Assembly: GCA_005406025.1 (NCBI GenBank)
Contig: BGZK01000089.1
Location: forward strand, 372,001 to 436,000
DNA: 64,000 nucleotides
DNA from: Eumeta japonica
Taxonomy: Eukaryota > Arthropoda > Insecta > Lepidoptera > Psychidae
Direction of reading: 5' to 3'
Part shown: positions 48,750 to 60,359 of the stretch, in pieces
Numbering within the stretch: position 1 is the stretch's first letter
How the letters are laid out: each line of letters begins with the position of its first letter
Position numbers and translations under genes: made by a program
The notes under the pieces: generated by a model
The model's database searches: none
Told to the model about the DNA's origin: nothing
What the model saw: only the letters and a program-made list of their open reading frames with translations

Positions 48750-50870
48750 CACCAACACGAACAACTTTAACAGGCTTTTTTGAACTATGCGAGACAGATC
48801 CATACATGGAATACAATAAGTAAACGATATAATCCTCGTAAACGTGGAATGCCAGTAGAAGGACATGATGGAGTGTTTAAAAATAACACAATAGGACGAG
48901 TCCACACAGTGCATCCAAAAAACACTGAATGTTTATATATATAAAACATTATATAAAAACTGGTTGCTTATTACTTCACACTATTCGTGGCCCTACGTGT
49001 TTTGAAAATGCAAAACCTGTCAATGGTTACATTTGTGAGACATATCGCGAAAGATATCAAAGATTGGGTCTACTAGAAAACGATAATCATTGGGCAGCCG
49101 TTGGGGCTGCCTCATTCTTAGCTAACCTCCAAGTTAGCTATGAATGAAGCAGCCCAAATGGCAACGGCAAATAAAATTAGTGCATTGCATTTATTCGCAA
49201 TTATATTAACGACATGTAATCCTTCTAATCCAAATCGACTGTGGCTAAGATATTGAGAATATATAAGCGATGAAATCTTGGCTAAATTACGCCAACAAAA
49301 CTCGGACTTAGAAATTAATTTTAAGGAAGAAATTTTTAAAAAAGCTTTGATATTTATAGAAGATAAATGTTTAGCAATATCTGACTAAAAGTTAAAACAA
49401 CTAGGTATTCAATCTCCCAAACAAAGTCATTTGGATGCTATGAAAGTGATTTTTTAAGAGATACAAATTGTAATATCGACAAATTGAGGCTTTACATCCA
49501 ACACAATAAACCCTTATCAATTGAGAGTCGAAAACAAGCTTAAAACAATGGATTATTATAAAAAGAGCAAGGTGGTATAATATTTTAGAAGCACCTGGAG
49601 GCGCGGAGAAAACATTCTTGATAAATTTAGTTCTTGTTGAAATCCGTGCAAATAAAGAAATTGTTTCCTGGCCATCATCTGGGATAGCCACAACACTTAC
49701 GGATGGTGACGAACAGCGCATTCTAGTTTAAATTACCATTAAATGTAGGTAACTATGAATCCCCGGTATGTGACATCACAAAATCATCAGCATGTGCACA
49801 AATATTGAAACAGTGGAAAGACATCATATTGGACGAAAGCATAATGGCCCATAGAAAATCACTAGAAGCACTCAATAGAACACTTCAAGATTTATCCGAC
49901 AACAGGAATGTAATGGGAGATGTATTATTAATGCTATTAAGTGATTTTCGTCAAACGCCACCTGTCCTTCCGAAATCAACACCGTCGGATTAAATTAACG
50001 CTTGCTAAAAGACGTCGGTCATCTGGGAACACGTAAAATAATTAAATTAACAACAAATATGAGGGCGCAAACTTCAGGAGATGAAAAAGCACAGGATTTT
50101 TTTTTTAAACTTTTACAAATAGGAAAGGGCACCTATCCAATAGACGAAAATACTGGTCAAATCACATTAGCTAATGAGTTATGTGATGTTGTTGAAACAC
50201 CGGAACAACTTATAAATGGAGTATATCCAAGTATTGCTGAAAATTATACCAATTCATAGTGGTTACACGAACGAATTATTCTAGCCACGGAGAGCGACAT
50301 TGTCAACGGCATCAACACGACATCATCCAGGAAATAATTCCGGGAGAAGAGAAAATTTACATATTAATAGATACAATGAATGAAGAATAAGAAAGCATCA
50401 ATTTGCCCTACTGAATTTTTAAATTCAGTAGGGAAATTGATGGAATTTCCAAGTTCTAGGAATGCTATTACACTGTCTTAAATTAAAAGCTAGTTCACCA
50501 ATTATTTTACTATAAAATTTGAACTCTCCGAAAGTGTGTAATGGTACGAGACTCGGCATCAAACGGCTATAAAATAACATCATCGAAACCAGTATAATGA
50601 CTGGTAAAGAAAAAGGACAGATAATATTTATACCACGGATACCTTTAATGTCAAATAAATTTACTTTTAAACGCTTACGATTCCCGGTAAAGTTGGCTTA
50701 CAGCATGACTGTCAAGTGTCAACAAAGTACAGGGCCGAACATTCCGAAACTGTGGCGTTGACTTAAAGGAACCACGCTTTACACACGGCCAGTTATACGT
50801 CGCATGCTCACGAGTAGGATCACTTCGAAACTTAATTTACAGTCCACATAATAAAACTATAAATGTAGTC
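48750..50870 (+). pseudogene. Helitron PIF1-like helicase region, broken
   Basis: Recognisable in order: LLLHTIRGPTCFENAKPVNG and ENDNHWAAV (48929-49147); a LTTCNPSNPNRLW run (about 49206-49245); Walker A region reading APGGAEKTFLINL (49591-49629) where GGTGKT is expected; Walker B-like IILDESIMAHRKSLEALNRT (49820-49890) and LSDFRQTPPVLP; TTNMRAQTSGDEKAQ (50050-50095); C-terminal KVGL..HDCQ and a HTASYTSHAHE-like remnant of the GQLYVACSR box (about 50690-50820). Stops and shifts occur throughout, and the Walker A Gly is replaced by Glu. Confidence 0.88.
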
Positions 50871-51220
50871 TATTAGCAAGTATTGTAAAGAAAAAATAAA
50901 AATAAAATGTATAATAACTAAATTAGAAATTGTAAATGTATAATGTAATATGTATATGCATTTGTAATAATTAATATAATTAATATTACATGTAAATAAT
51001 TGTGTAAATAAAAAATAAATTTTCCATTTACTAAGGTGTTTCTTAATTTGACTTATAGTTATTTCAATTGGTTAATTAGTTAATTAATTTGACATACTCT
51101 ATATACACCGTACGTTTAATGGTCAAATAAGTCTCTCAATATCTAAAATACAAATCTATAATATCTACTTTAAAAAATGTATTATAAATATTTTTTACCA
51201 TTAAACATGCAGTATACCTT

Positions 51221-51250
51221 AACCCGAGCAACGTCGGGTTTTGCTGCTAG
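51221..51250 (+). terminator. Helitron 3' terminal hairpin and CTAG end
   Basis: aacccga and tcgggtt (7-bp perfect stem, 6-nt loop gcaacg), then ttgctg and CTAG. This hairpin-plus-CTRR arrangement is the rolling-circle termination signal of Helitrons. Confidence 0.88.
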
Positions 51251-51855
51251 TTTTAGCATAATTTTATTATAATTATTATACGTTAATATCTAACCAAGGT
51301 GGCGAGGGGTCGAAGTATCACCAAAGTCGCCTTACGTAATTAATGGACGCCGCAAAGTAGGTACTGTATGACGTAAAATACAGATGTCACTACACAAATA
51401 AAATATGTAGGTAAATTTTTTTTAATTACCTAGAGTTATATTATGCATCTAAATCTTTATTGTTGGAAACCTTACCCGTGGAAAGATATCATATTCTCAT
51501 GGGGAACTGGAAAGACGCTGAGTAAAGCTCGGTTGCCAGATATTTCTTTTGAGGCAGGTATCCAACCGTCCGTTAAACTACCTCTTCAACATCAGCCTTA
51601 TTGTTATTGTGTTTGCCGAGACATGTATCATTTCTCGCATTATAGTAATATTCGTATTCAAATTGAAATCTCAAATTCACAATTCCGAATTATTTTAAAT
51701 TGTTATTTTTGAGGTTTTTATTTATAAGCTGATACCATTTACCTAAGACTATACAGGATTTAGTAAGTACATGAAAATAGTGTTTAATACATCATACTTT
51801 ATTAAGATAATCTGCGTTTACTATCTGTTTATCAAAACAACGTGATAATGATTTA

Positions 51856-53761
51856 TCAAACACCACGTTCCTCTAGCGGCGTGAAGTTTAATTGTATTCC
51901 ATGTTTAGAAGACGTTACGAAGGATTTAGGTTCGAATTCAATGGTTCTGGGCATGCCCGGCGCCAGCTCCACGCGGTACTTCTTCAGGATAGTCACCAGC
52001 CCCGCCATCACTTGCATCTTAGCGAAGCGCATTCCTGCAAACAATGAAAGTATTAGTATATTTTTTTTCTTACTCCAGTATTATATGTACATTTTTGTCA
52101 CTAATTATAGTTTTTTTTTTATTTTCAATGACATCTAGTGGGAGATCCAAATTGATATTCATTTTACAGGCCTTACAATCCGTAGAAGCATTTAATAATG
52201 CTTCTACGCATTGTAAGGCCTAGAAAATTTTTTTTATATGTGTTTGAGTAGATAATCTAAGTAATATGATGATCACAATAAAAAGGTTCTTAAAAAGAGA
52301 GAAATAATCTCTAAACTACAATTATAAATATTAATGAAAATAAAATGTCCATTAAATTAGGCACATACAAAGAAACTGTTAGAGTATTTTCCTCACCGAT
52401 GCAGAGTCGGGGGCCCTCGCCGAACGGCATATAAGTGTAAGGATGGATGTTATGCTTATTTTCCGGCGCAAATCTTTCCGGACGGAATGCGTCCGGTTCG
52501 GGGAAATACTTGGGATTACGGTGGAGGTGAAATACGGGCAGATGTACGCGAAGACCTCGCTCCACACTCAGCCCGTCTGCAAACCGGTAGGAGTCCGAAA
52601 CCTCTCTCGTGATGACGCCCAGTACCGGATACAACCTCAGGGTCTCATCCATGCATTGTTCTAAAAACGGCAGTTCTGTCACACACTCGTACACCAACCG
52701 GCCGTCTCGCTTACGTAACCAATCGCGTATCTCCTGTCGTGCACGTTCCTGTGATTTTTGATCCTTGGCCAACTCGTACAATAAGAAACTCGCGGTAGTC
52801 GCTGAAGTTTCGAAGCCCGCCGCAAAGAACACAAAGCACTGAGCGATCAGCAAGTTATCATCCACGTCTATCTTAACTTTATCCTTGCCGTCACTTTTCA
52901 AATTAGACATGCTATCGCCCATTATGTATTTCTTTTCTACAAACCTCAAAATGAGATCGACGAAATCGTTTTTCGCAGTTTGCTTATACTGTCTGTCCTT
53001 AAACACTCCAGTGAGAAGATTAGAGAAGAAATTTAACACGTTATCGGGAAAAGTTTTTAAACCCAAACTATAAAACAAGGCGGGCGATGACGTTCTAAAT
53101 AGCATCTTGGCTATAGGAAGATATTTGGGATCGAAATTTCCCTACCGACGTGTACAAAAGGATTCTGTTTATCGTCGGTCATAGCCTTGGTATTGACGCC
53201 AAAGGCGCACGTCCCTATGCAGTCCATAGTGAATCGCGCGAAGAAAGATCTGACTTCTTGCTGTCTGGATACACTGATATCCTTTTCTAATAACAATTCA
53301 AAAGTCTTTGAGCAATCTTCTATAAAAAGGAACATGTTCTTCATTTTCGCTGATGAAAATAACGGTGTCAAATTTTGTCGCAGCACCTTCCATTTGTCTC
53401 CATGGGTATTGAAAAGATTTAACAGTGCCCATTCTCTGTCTACGTAATCGGAGATTTCACGGCCAGAAAAGTGATAAAAGTCCTTCGTAGTCACAACTTT
53501 GATCAACTCGGGGTCTTTCACTATCAACGCTGGTTCGGTACCAAAGTAGGATCCGACAACGGGCGCATCCGAAAAATGATTACATATTTTATTTTCGATG
53601 CTCGCCCATTTGGTTTTCGCTAAGAATAGATCAGCATAGTTACCAAACAATGGCACAGGTTTCAAGTGAGGTACACCTTTGTTCTTCCAGTAATTAAATT
53701 TTCTGGTCAAATAGAAATATACTATGCAAGCTACGCCCAAAAGTGTCAATAATAGAAACAT
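51856..53761 (-). pseudogene. Cytochrome P450 gene 2 (CYP6-like), two exons, one-base frameshift
   Basis: Exon 1 is 53761-52397, exon 2 is 52034-51856, with a 362-bp GT-AG intron at the same Gly codon as gene 1. The start ATG at 53761 gives a hydrophobic anchor then KFNYWKNKGVPH. WKVLR is at residues 124-128. After Ile209 the frame shifts (53134-53136, an A-run on the plus strand one base short), ending early at 53111. Downstream, in the frame regained by one base, come AGFET (315-319), ETLR (373-376), PERF (428-431) and PFGEGPRLCIG with Cys454. Without the lesion it would be 514 aa. All motifs are otherwise intact and substitutions look constrained, so this is either a very young pseudogene or a base-call error in a homopolymer. 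A TATAAA lies at 53804-53799, ~40 bp upstream of the ATG. Confidence 0.9.
52168..52221. repeat. 25-bp stem hairpin inside the P450 gene 2 intron
   Basis: Arms 52168-52192 and 52197-52221 are complementary at 24 of 25 positions (mismatch at 52180) around a 4-nt loop. The core is ccttacaatccgtagaagca. No similar copy was noticed elsewhere in the window. It could be a tiny MITE or a stem in the pre-mRNA. Confidence 0.75.
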
Positions 53762-53829
53762 GGTTTCAGACTGATATCATTAGCAGCGAGTAAAGCCCTT
53801 TATATCAAAAAATAATACAGATAAGAAGT

Positions 53830-54865
53830 GTTATCAGTATGAGATACATAATACTTATTATTGTTCATGAAAATAACGTCCTAGCTTATCTACCTTATTG
53901 AAGCTAGTTTGACGAGAATAATAGTTATGTAGTAGACAATTGCAAGGACTGCCTGCATTATTTGGAGAACGTGTATATCTTATAATAGCTCTTGCCCGTC
54001 ACTTTGTTTCTTGTGGTGGTTATGAAACATAACAACTTTTTATAAAGACAAAAGTTGACATCCATTGGTGTAGTATATCAATGTTGACATAACAACGTCC
54101 GCCGCCGTTGTCTTAAAGTGCATTTCAAGGCAATAAGTGACTGATTTATTTTCTTAATTTGACTTAAATCATAAAACTCACTGGTGAATTAATTCTTCAG
54201 TAGAATAAAATTGATCCTGACATCTTATTGGAAGGGACGCTCTTCATTACTGAACCATCATAGTTCTATCTATCTGAATTCAAATTTTCTATTACAATAT
54301 CATAGCGCATTCCTATTTACTTTACATGTTAAATATACTTAATGCATAAGATTTTCAGACAAATCTGTGGCATTGATACCGCCACATAACGTTAAAATAC
54401 TGTGTTTTCTCGATCGTGGTAAACATTAATCTTGTAAGCGACATTCTACATGACTGTACCGCTAGTCAGTCACGAAACTTATTTTCAATATAATGTAAAT
54501 TTTACTGCAAAGCTAAACTTGAAACAGTCATCACATTTTTTTTAGTATTTTCTGTACATTAATAAAAAAATTGACAAACTTAAGAAGTCTAATCTATTTG
54601 TAATGTTATTTTTTCGTTATTAACGATATATAGTATGAGATTATCGTACGTCTTTAAATAGATATTAAAAAAAAATTAGTCAATTTTCTAGATGACGTAC
54701 TTTTGTTCACTCTAATATCATTATTATTCAATTATTGTAAACTCACGTCTATTTAGATAGAGACCACAAATATCTATATAGATGATACGTTCTTTAGATA
54801 TACATCTCTCTCGTTTCACTAACGTTTATCAATCTTTTCATGCCAACTCATCTGATTCGGATACT
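53830..54865. other. Upstream region of P450 gene 2, no gene recognised
   Basis: AT-rich 5' flank of gene 2. I saw no recognisable element or gene. Confidence 0.4.
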
Positions 54866-54871
54866 TAAAAT

Positions 54872-55370
54872 TTAGCCTTGCCACCAATATTTTGCATAAG
54901 ATTTATGCAACCCGGGCGCACGACCGTCGCCTGTTCTCATCTCATCATCACAAACAAATGCTCTATAGTTTTTCTTTGTCAATCGACTGTCACTTATCTT
55001 TTCCGAATGGTCAAACCAATGTAACATACCTTTTTCTATTCCGGTCACTACGTCTTCTTCCATTCCACACCGCTGACATGATTGTTCCAATATCCATGTT
55101 TCAAAGTCAGTCCACACATACTTCGTAGTGAATGCATCTCCACTGCATAGACCTACTTTTATTTTTCTTTTGTAATACTTCAGGGGTCAAAACTCCATTG
55201 TGGATAGCCAAACCCGTACGTCGTGTCGTATCTTGTCGTCAACAGGCACTTTACTGCTCATAATAGCACGCAAGGCCCCGTTCACTTATTTTCCCGCGCG
55301 TTTACTCTCCTTTCTACGTTTCTGTAATGTTTACCGTAATTTGTAAACAAACAATACCAAACAGTAATAA
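54872..55370 (-). pseudogene. C-terminal fragment of the same non-LTR family as 39 kb
   Basis: From 55370 down on the minus strand: a LFTNYGKHYRNVERRVNA run (matching FTNDSKHDRDIERKVN of the 39-kb copy), then GYPQWSFDP, then frame-shifted KNKSRSMQWR / RCIHYEVC. Then RCGMEEDVVTGIEKGMLHWF and SDSRLTKKNYRAFVCDD in 55117-54872. This is the region after the reverse transcriptase core. Several frame changes; 5' and 3' ends missing. Confidence 0.75.
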
Positions 55371-55379
55371 ATGTATCTA

Positions 55380-57475
55380 TCCACTTATTTGTTTCTAAAC
55401 AGCCGAGCGTGTTCTTTGTTTATCTAAAATGGATGCGGCAAATCATCCGTTCATTCACCATACAAGCGAATGAAATGATTTGCTTTATCTAGCTACGCAA
55501 TGTCTTACAGATGCATTTTCAAACAAATAGCACACATATAATCCTGCGCCTAACCTAACCTATCCTGCGCCCTCGAACACCTTTTCCAAAATGGTCGATT
55601 TTATCTTACTCTTTCTCTGCTTCAAGATGGTGCCTTTGTATATATATAATAAACGTGGTTTGCACTAGTTTAATGGTAATTAAAATTCAAATAAAATCAA
55701 TTCCTTGAAGTTTATACAATGTAAAGGTTTTTTAGTTTTGAATTCCCATTTGTATTTTTCTGGTATAAAAAAATTACTGTACCTGAAAAATTCAAGTATA
55801 AAAAAGAAAGCATAAATCAATACTAACTCCAAATGTATATACATGATCGATATTACAATATTACAAAAACACAGTAATTTAAAAAGTACTCAAAATCAAT
55901 ATCGGTTGTGTTGTTTCCTTCTTTAGATAGGTTTTGAGATTAACATGTATTTATTTACAATAGATGCATTTACCAAAAACAGATTGGGGCAAGTAGAAAC
56001 CGTAATAATAATATACAGAAGGACTATATATTAAATTTGTAACCAATCTAAACATATTATTTGTTTCTAAAAAAATACTTAATTCGTAAGGACATTAGGC
56101 CTTTATTTCATAGATGCCGGATGAAGGGAAGAAAACTTATCCCATAACCGAGGCGGAAGTTTCCGCGGGAAGTAGCACAAGCGAGCGAGTTAGTGTGCCC
56201 TGAATCCCGCTTTTTCCGGAAGATTTACCATTTCGTTTTAAACGCAAACAGTGTCAGTTGAGCTTATTTCATGTCATGGTAACAAACAAAGTGCAAAGCC
56301 AGACACTGCTTATGTAGTAACAGTTGTTTTTCGCATGGCCAAATCTACGTAGTCTCTGGGGTGTTAGTGTAGCAAACAACTGTGTCAAACGATGGGCATA
56401 AAGATTCTTTACAAGTCATGCTAAAATATAATATGTACAAAGTCATGACTTTCTACATATTAAATTAACGCAGCCAATAAGTACATTAGAAAGTCAGCGG
56501 GAGGCATTTGTATAAAGCTTAATTTTTTAATAAACTTAACTCCCGGTGGTTGTCTACAGCAGTTAAACAAATAAGTCATTTAGTGATAGATAAAGCATTT
56601 TCGCTGGAGACACACAGCTGACCTCTAGCATTATTAAGGAGATTGGTGTTTTGGTGATAACACTAGGCTTGGCGATGAGACATATCTGTTCTTTACCATT
56701 ATTAAACAGATAGGTGATTTAATAACAGCGCGACGGTTCTCTCTACCATTACAAGTACATCAGAGTTCTGTTCACGTGGTATATATTTTCACACTCATAC
56801 TCAATTGACTACGAGCTCATATTCATACCGATGGTATAAATCTTGTGGCCGCCAGAAGATATCGTCAATGAAATATGTTTTTACATTACGGCAATTGCAA
56901 AATTGTGCCTGAAATGTAAATAAAAAAAAACAATTCTTTATTTTCTTTTAATACTATTAAATGCCTATATCCCAGAGTAATAGAATGGCTTTAGCTTGCA
57001 AAGATCACACAGAGTTAAAATTTCACAAATTCGTTCGAAACGTTGTCAAAAAACACACGCACGCAACCGATAAATTTGTTTAAAATATCGGTAGAAATTT
57101 TTGACGTGACAACGTCTTAAATTAGGTTGCGGCTGGGAGTCACTTATGAAAAAGTGTAACGCTCGGTAACGTAACGATGAGTCACCGAACGAGAGAGAGG
57201 CCCGCCGAATGCCTTGCGTCTCTCTCCCACTCAACTATGATCGGTCTGCCGCGCGCAGCACTAGAGAATTAGTGCATAGCTTGCAAATGTATTGCAAGTT
57301 ATTGTATGTATATTTGTATATAAATACGTATGTATGTGTAAAGGTAAAAATAAAATTTTGTTAATATGAAATTCAGTGCGAGATTTTTTGTATAAATTAA
57401 TGTTTTAAATATAATTCTTTGTATAAATAAATGTTTTAAATTGTTACTATTATTTCATCCTTCTTCCTACTATAC
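55380..57475. other. Intergenic, no gene recognised
   Basis: No gene is supported. A cctaacctaacctatcc word (55549-55565) matches two units of the insect telomere repeat (TTAGG on the other strand). A GC-richer patch at 57110-57255 contains gagagagaggcccgcc but no frame I can name. Confidence 0.4.
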
Positions 57476-57626
57476 GAATGAATATTCACATTAAAATGAT
57501 TTTACCATTCAAAGTCGTTGTCACGTAAAACTTTCGCCCGTATACCGACTTTACAGGCAACCAAATTTTTTTTTTACTTTGATAAATCATTGGCACTCGA
57601 CCTCTACGCATTTCATAGTGTTGCAG

Positions 57627-57816
57627 GAATGCGCTTCGCCAAATGCAAATGCCCGCCGGCCTCGACACTATCCTGAAGAAGTTTCGAGTGGAGTTTGGCT
57701 GAGGGTATACCCAAATCGTAGAGTTCGAACCCAGGTCCATCGTCACGCAGTCCAAGACCGGGATCAATCTGAAGTTCGTGCCGTTGGCGGATGCGGACGA
57801 ATATGCGTTTAAATAA
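57627..57816 (+). pseudogene. Solitary, frameshifted P450 exon 2
   Basis: Closely similar to exon 2 of gene 1, including the acceptor ttgcag|ga. It reads MRFA then loses one A (ccaaatgc where gene 1 has ccaaaatgc), gains one T (gagtttggc) and loses one base before tcgtagagttcgaac. The last half is clean to the TAA at 57814-57816. No matching exon 1 is visible in the 3.8 kb before it (upstream to gene 2's start). The 3' flank to about 58010 is similar to the flank of gene 1, so it arose by genomic segmental duplication, not by reverse transcription. The tail is identical to the partial P450 at 1-39. Confidence 0.9.
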
Positions 57817-58014
57817 ATAAATAACATGTGCTTCTCTCTACATAACTTAGTACCGACTTTCCTTAATTTGACATTGCTGCTAACATGTTACATAAATAAA
57901 ATCTTTCCGAATATAATAATAACCCTTACGGTATAGGAAAATCTTAATGAGTAACAGTTAGGTTTAAATTTGTGTTCTGTTATTGATTTTAATCGTTTTA
58001 GTATAATTTAATTG

Positions 58015-60100
58015 TTTATACGAAATTCATCGATCTTTTCTTATTTTATAATAAAATACATTATAAACTAAAAATCAATTTTAATAACGTATGCTTTAGG
58101 TTTTATTCTAATATTTATTTTCATTATACAATAAGCTAATCGTTTAGTATAAAAAAATGTTTGTGCATATATTTTTAAACGAAGGTATACCTGACAATAT
58201 CTCAAATAACAGATTATGAAAGCAGTTTCCTATGAAATTATGTAAGTAATTGTTTTATTTCAACCCCTACATAATTAAATAGAAAAGACAGAAAAAAATA
58301 AAGGGGTAACTGTCTGTTTAAAAAATTGAGAAACGTAACTTTTTTATCCTACACTCTATTATGTAGGTTGCGGTTGGATATTTTGTTTCCAAAGATTATT
58401 AAAAATTCCTAAGTAACATTTTCTTTCAAGTGTAAGAAATAATAAGCTTACTAACTTAACAAAAAAAATTGTCGAATTGGAATCCATTCATACATTATTT
58501 GAAGAAGGAGTAATTATGTAAGTGTTTTTAATAAAATTCGAAAACGAAAATACCAATATTCTCTACAACAAAACATTCTGAATGTTCCTGCAAAAGGGAA
58601 CGTAAAAGTTAGAGGGTGGTTTTTCCCTCCAACCCTCCACCCTCCAGGCAGCTTCATCTCCGGAACCCCATCGGAGCTCCACCATCAAAATTCTGTATGT
58701 ACACCTTCTATGTATCGAATCGACATCATAATATATGAATAAACTTAAAGTGTTCGTCTGTTTCACTACATTACAATGTTTCACAATAGATGTCGTGTAT
58801 ACATATTTTTATTTTGATAGATCTTTCGATTTTATAAAAAATGGATGACACGGGAGGTTAGTGAGATGTCACAACTGGAATTTTTATCACCCTCGCCTTT
58901 GGCGAAAAATATTATATCAAATCAATATAAACGATTTATATTAAAAAGAGTAAATGAAAAACTTAAGGTCCAATTCAATTTTTTTTATGTCAAAAATATT
59001 CTTCTGTCTGCTTACCGGGTATGTTCATCGACGCTATAGAATAGGCGCCCTCTTCAATTAGGCTATTTTAATGTTTAAAGCAAACGTATTGTAGAATTTG
59101 TACAAATGAATTTCGTCTCATATTGAATTTTAATTCCTTACCTCATTTTACTTAAAAGTTGCTTACTAAGAAACCGATAAAGGCACCACAACATTTCATA
59201 TACCAGTATTTAGTGGAGAACCCTAATATCAAAATACATCTAAAATCTAATCCAGTCGTAAGACGTATATAAACTATATATACAGTTTCGTCCGGGTCAT
59301 CTGTTTCATTGCAATATAACTTCTCTATATTACTTAAAGTCAAATAAATACGGTTTGCATATATGACAGTAGATGAGAGTTTTTTCATAAGTTTATTACA
59401 AATATAAAAACCGGATCAGTGCAAATAAAACCCTGAGGATTCCGTACAAGCTTAATTGTTTGTGTATATATTTCCTACATCATGAATTTCTATGATTTTT
59501 TTTCTGCTTTCGAAGCCGATATTGGTGAGATATTCTCACCATTATTTATTTACTTTTAAATTATACTATTTATTTTAAAGTAAATAAATAATGGAGAGAA
59601 TAATTATTTACTTTAAAATAATACAGGCTTTCGATTTTTTTAAGAACAGATTTTTTTTTACATTTTTATAAATTTCAAGTATTCATAGCGGAAAGTTCAA
59701 ATTGTTGTTACATATATTGATTTTTTATTATTTATTATCTGCTTTGCTGTGAGCTCTTTCTTTTTGACATTTTTTATGATTCTAGTTAATGAGAACTACT
59801 TTAAGGTTTTGATTTACTTGCTAGTTTCAAAATATAAGACATAAGTATTTTAGTAAGTACGGCCGTATTTTGGCCGTATTTTTTTATTATGTCGACTAAG
59901 AACTTTAACGTTTTTGTGGCTTCAAGGACACAGGCCTAAGTAATCGATATTAATTTCAACTTCATTCCTCCACGCGTCCCTGAGAAAAAGGGTCCTGATA
60001 GAGAGACATACAACGAAGTGATCTAATTACGTTTTCTTTTTCTTTTTGATGTGGGGAACCCTAAAAACGCTTCTCTTCAAAAATGTTATTGTATGACGTG
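58015..60100. other. Intergenic, no gene recognised
   Basis: AT-rich, no supported gene. A hairpin lies at 59533-59600, where ccattatttatttac pairs with gtaaataaataatgg within arms of about 22-25 bp. Confidence 0.45.
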
Positions 60101-60111
60101 GTAGTTCGCGG

Positions 60112-60345
60112 TAATTAGACAACACGCAACGTGTAACACGCAAACCACTGCTGACCTTCAAATCTGCTCTTACATTGCAAATTCAGCGAATTGTACATTG
60201 ATTCGAGATAATTGACAGACGTCTAAGCAAGTGTTAAGTTATTATTTATCTTAACCACCAATATTAATATTATATAATTTCTATGTAGATTTGATGGTCA
60301 TAAAAACATCATCAGGATAAATTATGCAATCAGATCTACCAACGT
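60112..60345. mobile_element. Truncated, diverged foldback arm
   Basis: Follows the arm of the 5267-5964 element: gcaaaccactgctgacc, aattcagcgaattgtacattg, gattcgagataattgac, ctaagcaagtgttaa, then a cagg-ata word and gatctaccaacg. Only one arm remains, and it is more diverged than the 38.6-kb copy. Confidence 0.6.
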
Positions 60346-60359
60346 GGCCGGTGTATTAA

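Larger units (their letters stand above)
45660..51250 (+). mobile_element. Autonomous-type Helitron, inactivated
   Basis: A rolling-circle transposon with Rep then PIF1-like helicase on the plus strand. The 3' end is well defined: a 7-bp stem (51221-51227 with 51234-51240), 6 nt, then CTAG at 51247-51250 followed by T, the canonical Helitron end. The 5' end (expected TC after A) was not fixed; it lies upstream of the promoter-like region that starts near 45660. The coding part (46546-50870) keeps recognisable order but has numerous stops, frameshifts, a deletion in Rep and a mutated Walker A. It sits between the two divergent P450 genes, about 0.6 kb beyond the end of gene 2. Confidence 0.9.

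Noticed and set aside
51443..51712. 89-codon frame between the Helitron and P450 gene 2
   Set aside because: A GTGKT word in it resembles a Walker A but lacks the hydrophobic strand context and any further ATPase motif; no family recognised.
53105..53135. An extra intron to explain the break in P450 gene 2
   Set aside because: There is no GT-AG pair to bridge the point, gene 1 has no intron there, and the reading frame is restored by a single base.
55549..55565. Telomeric repeat tract
   Set aside because: Only two to three CCTAA-like units are present; a similar aacctaacctatc word at 8842 shows this is a common short word, not a telomere.
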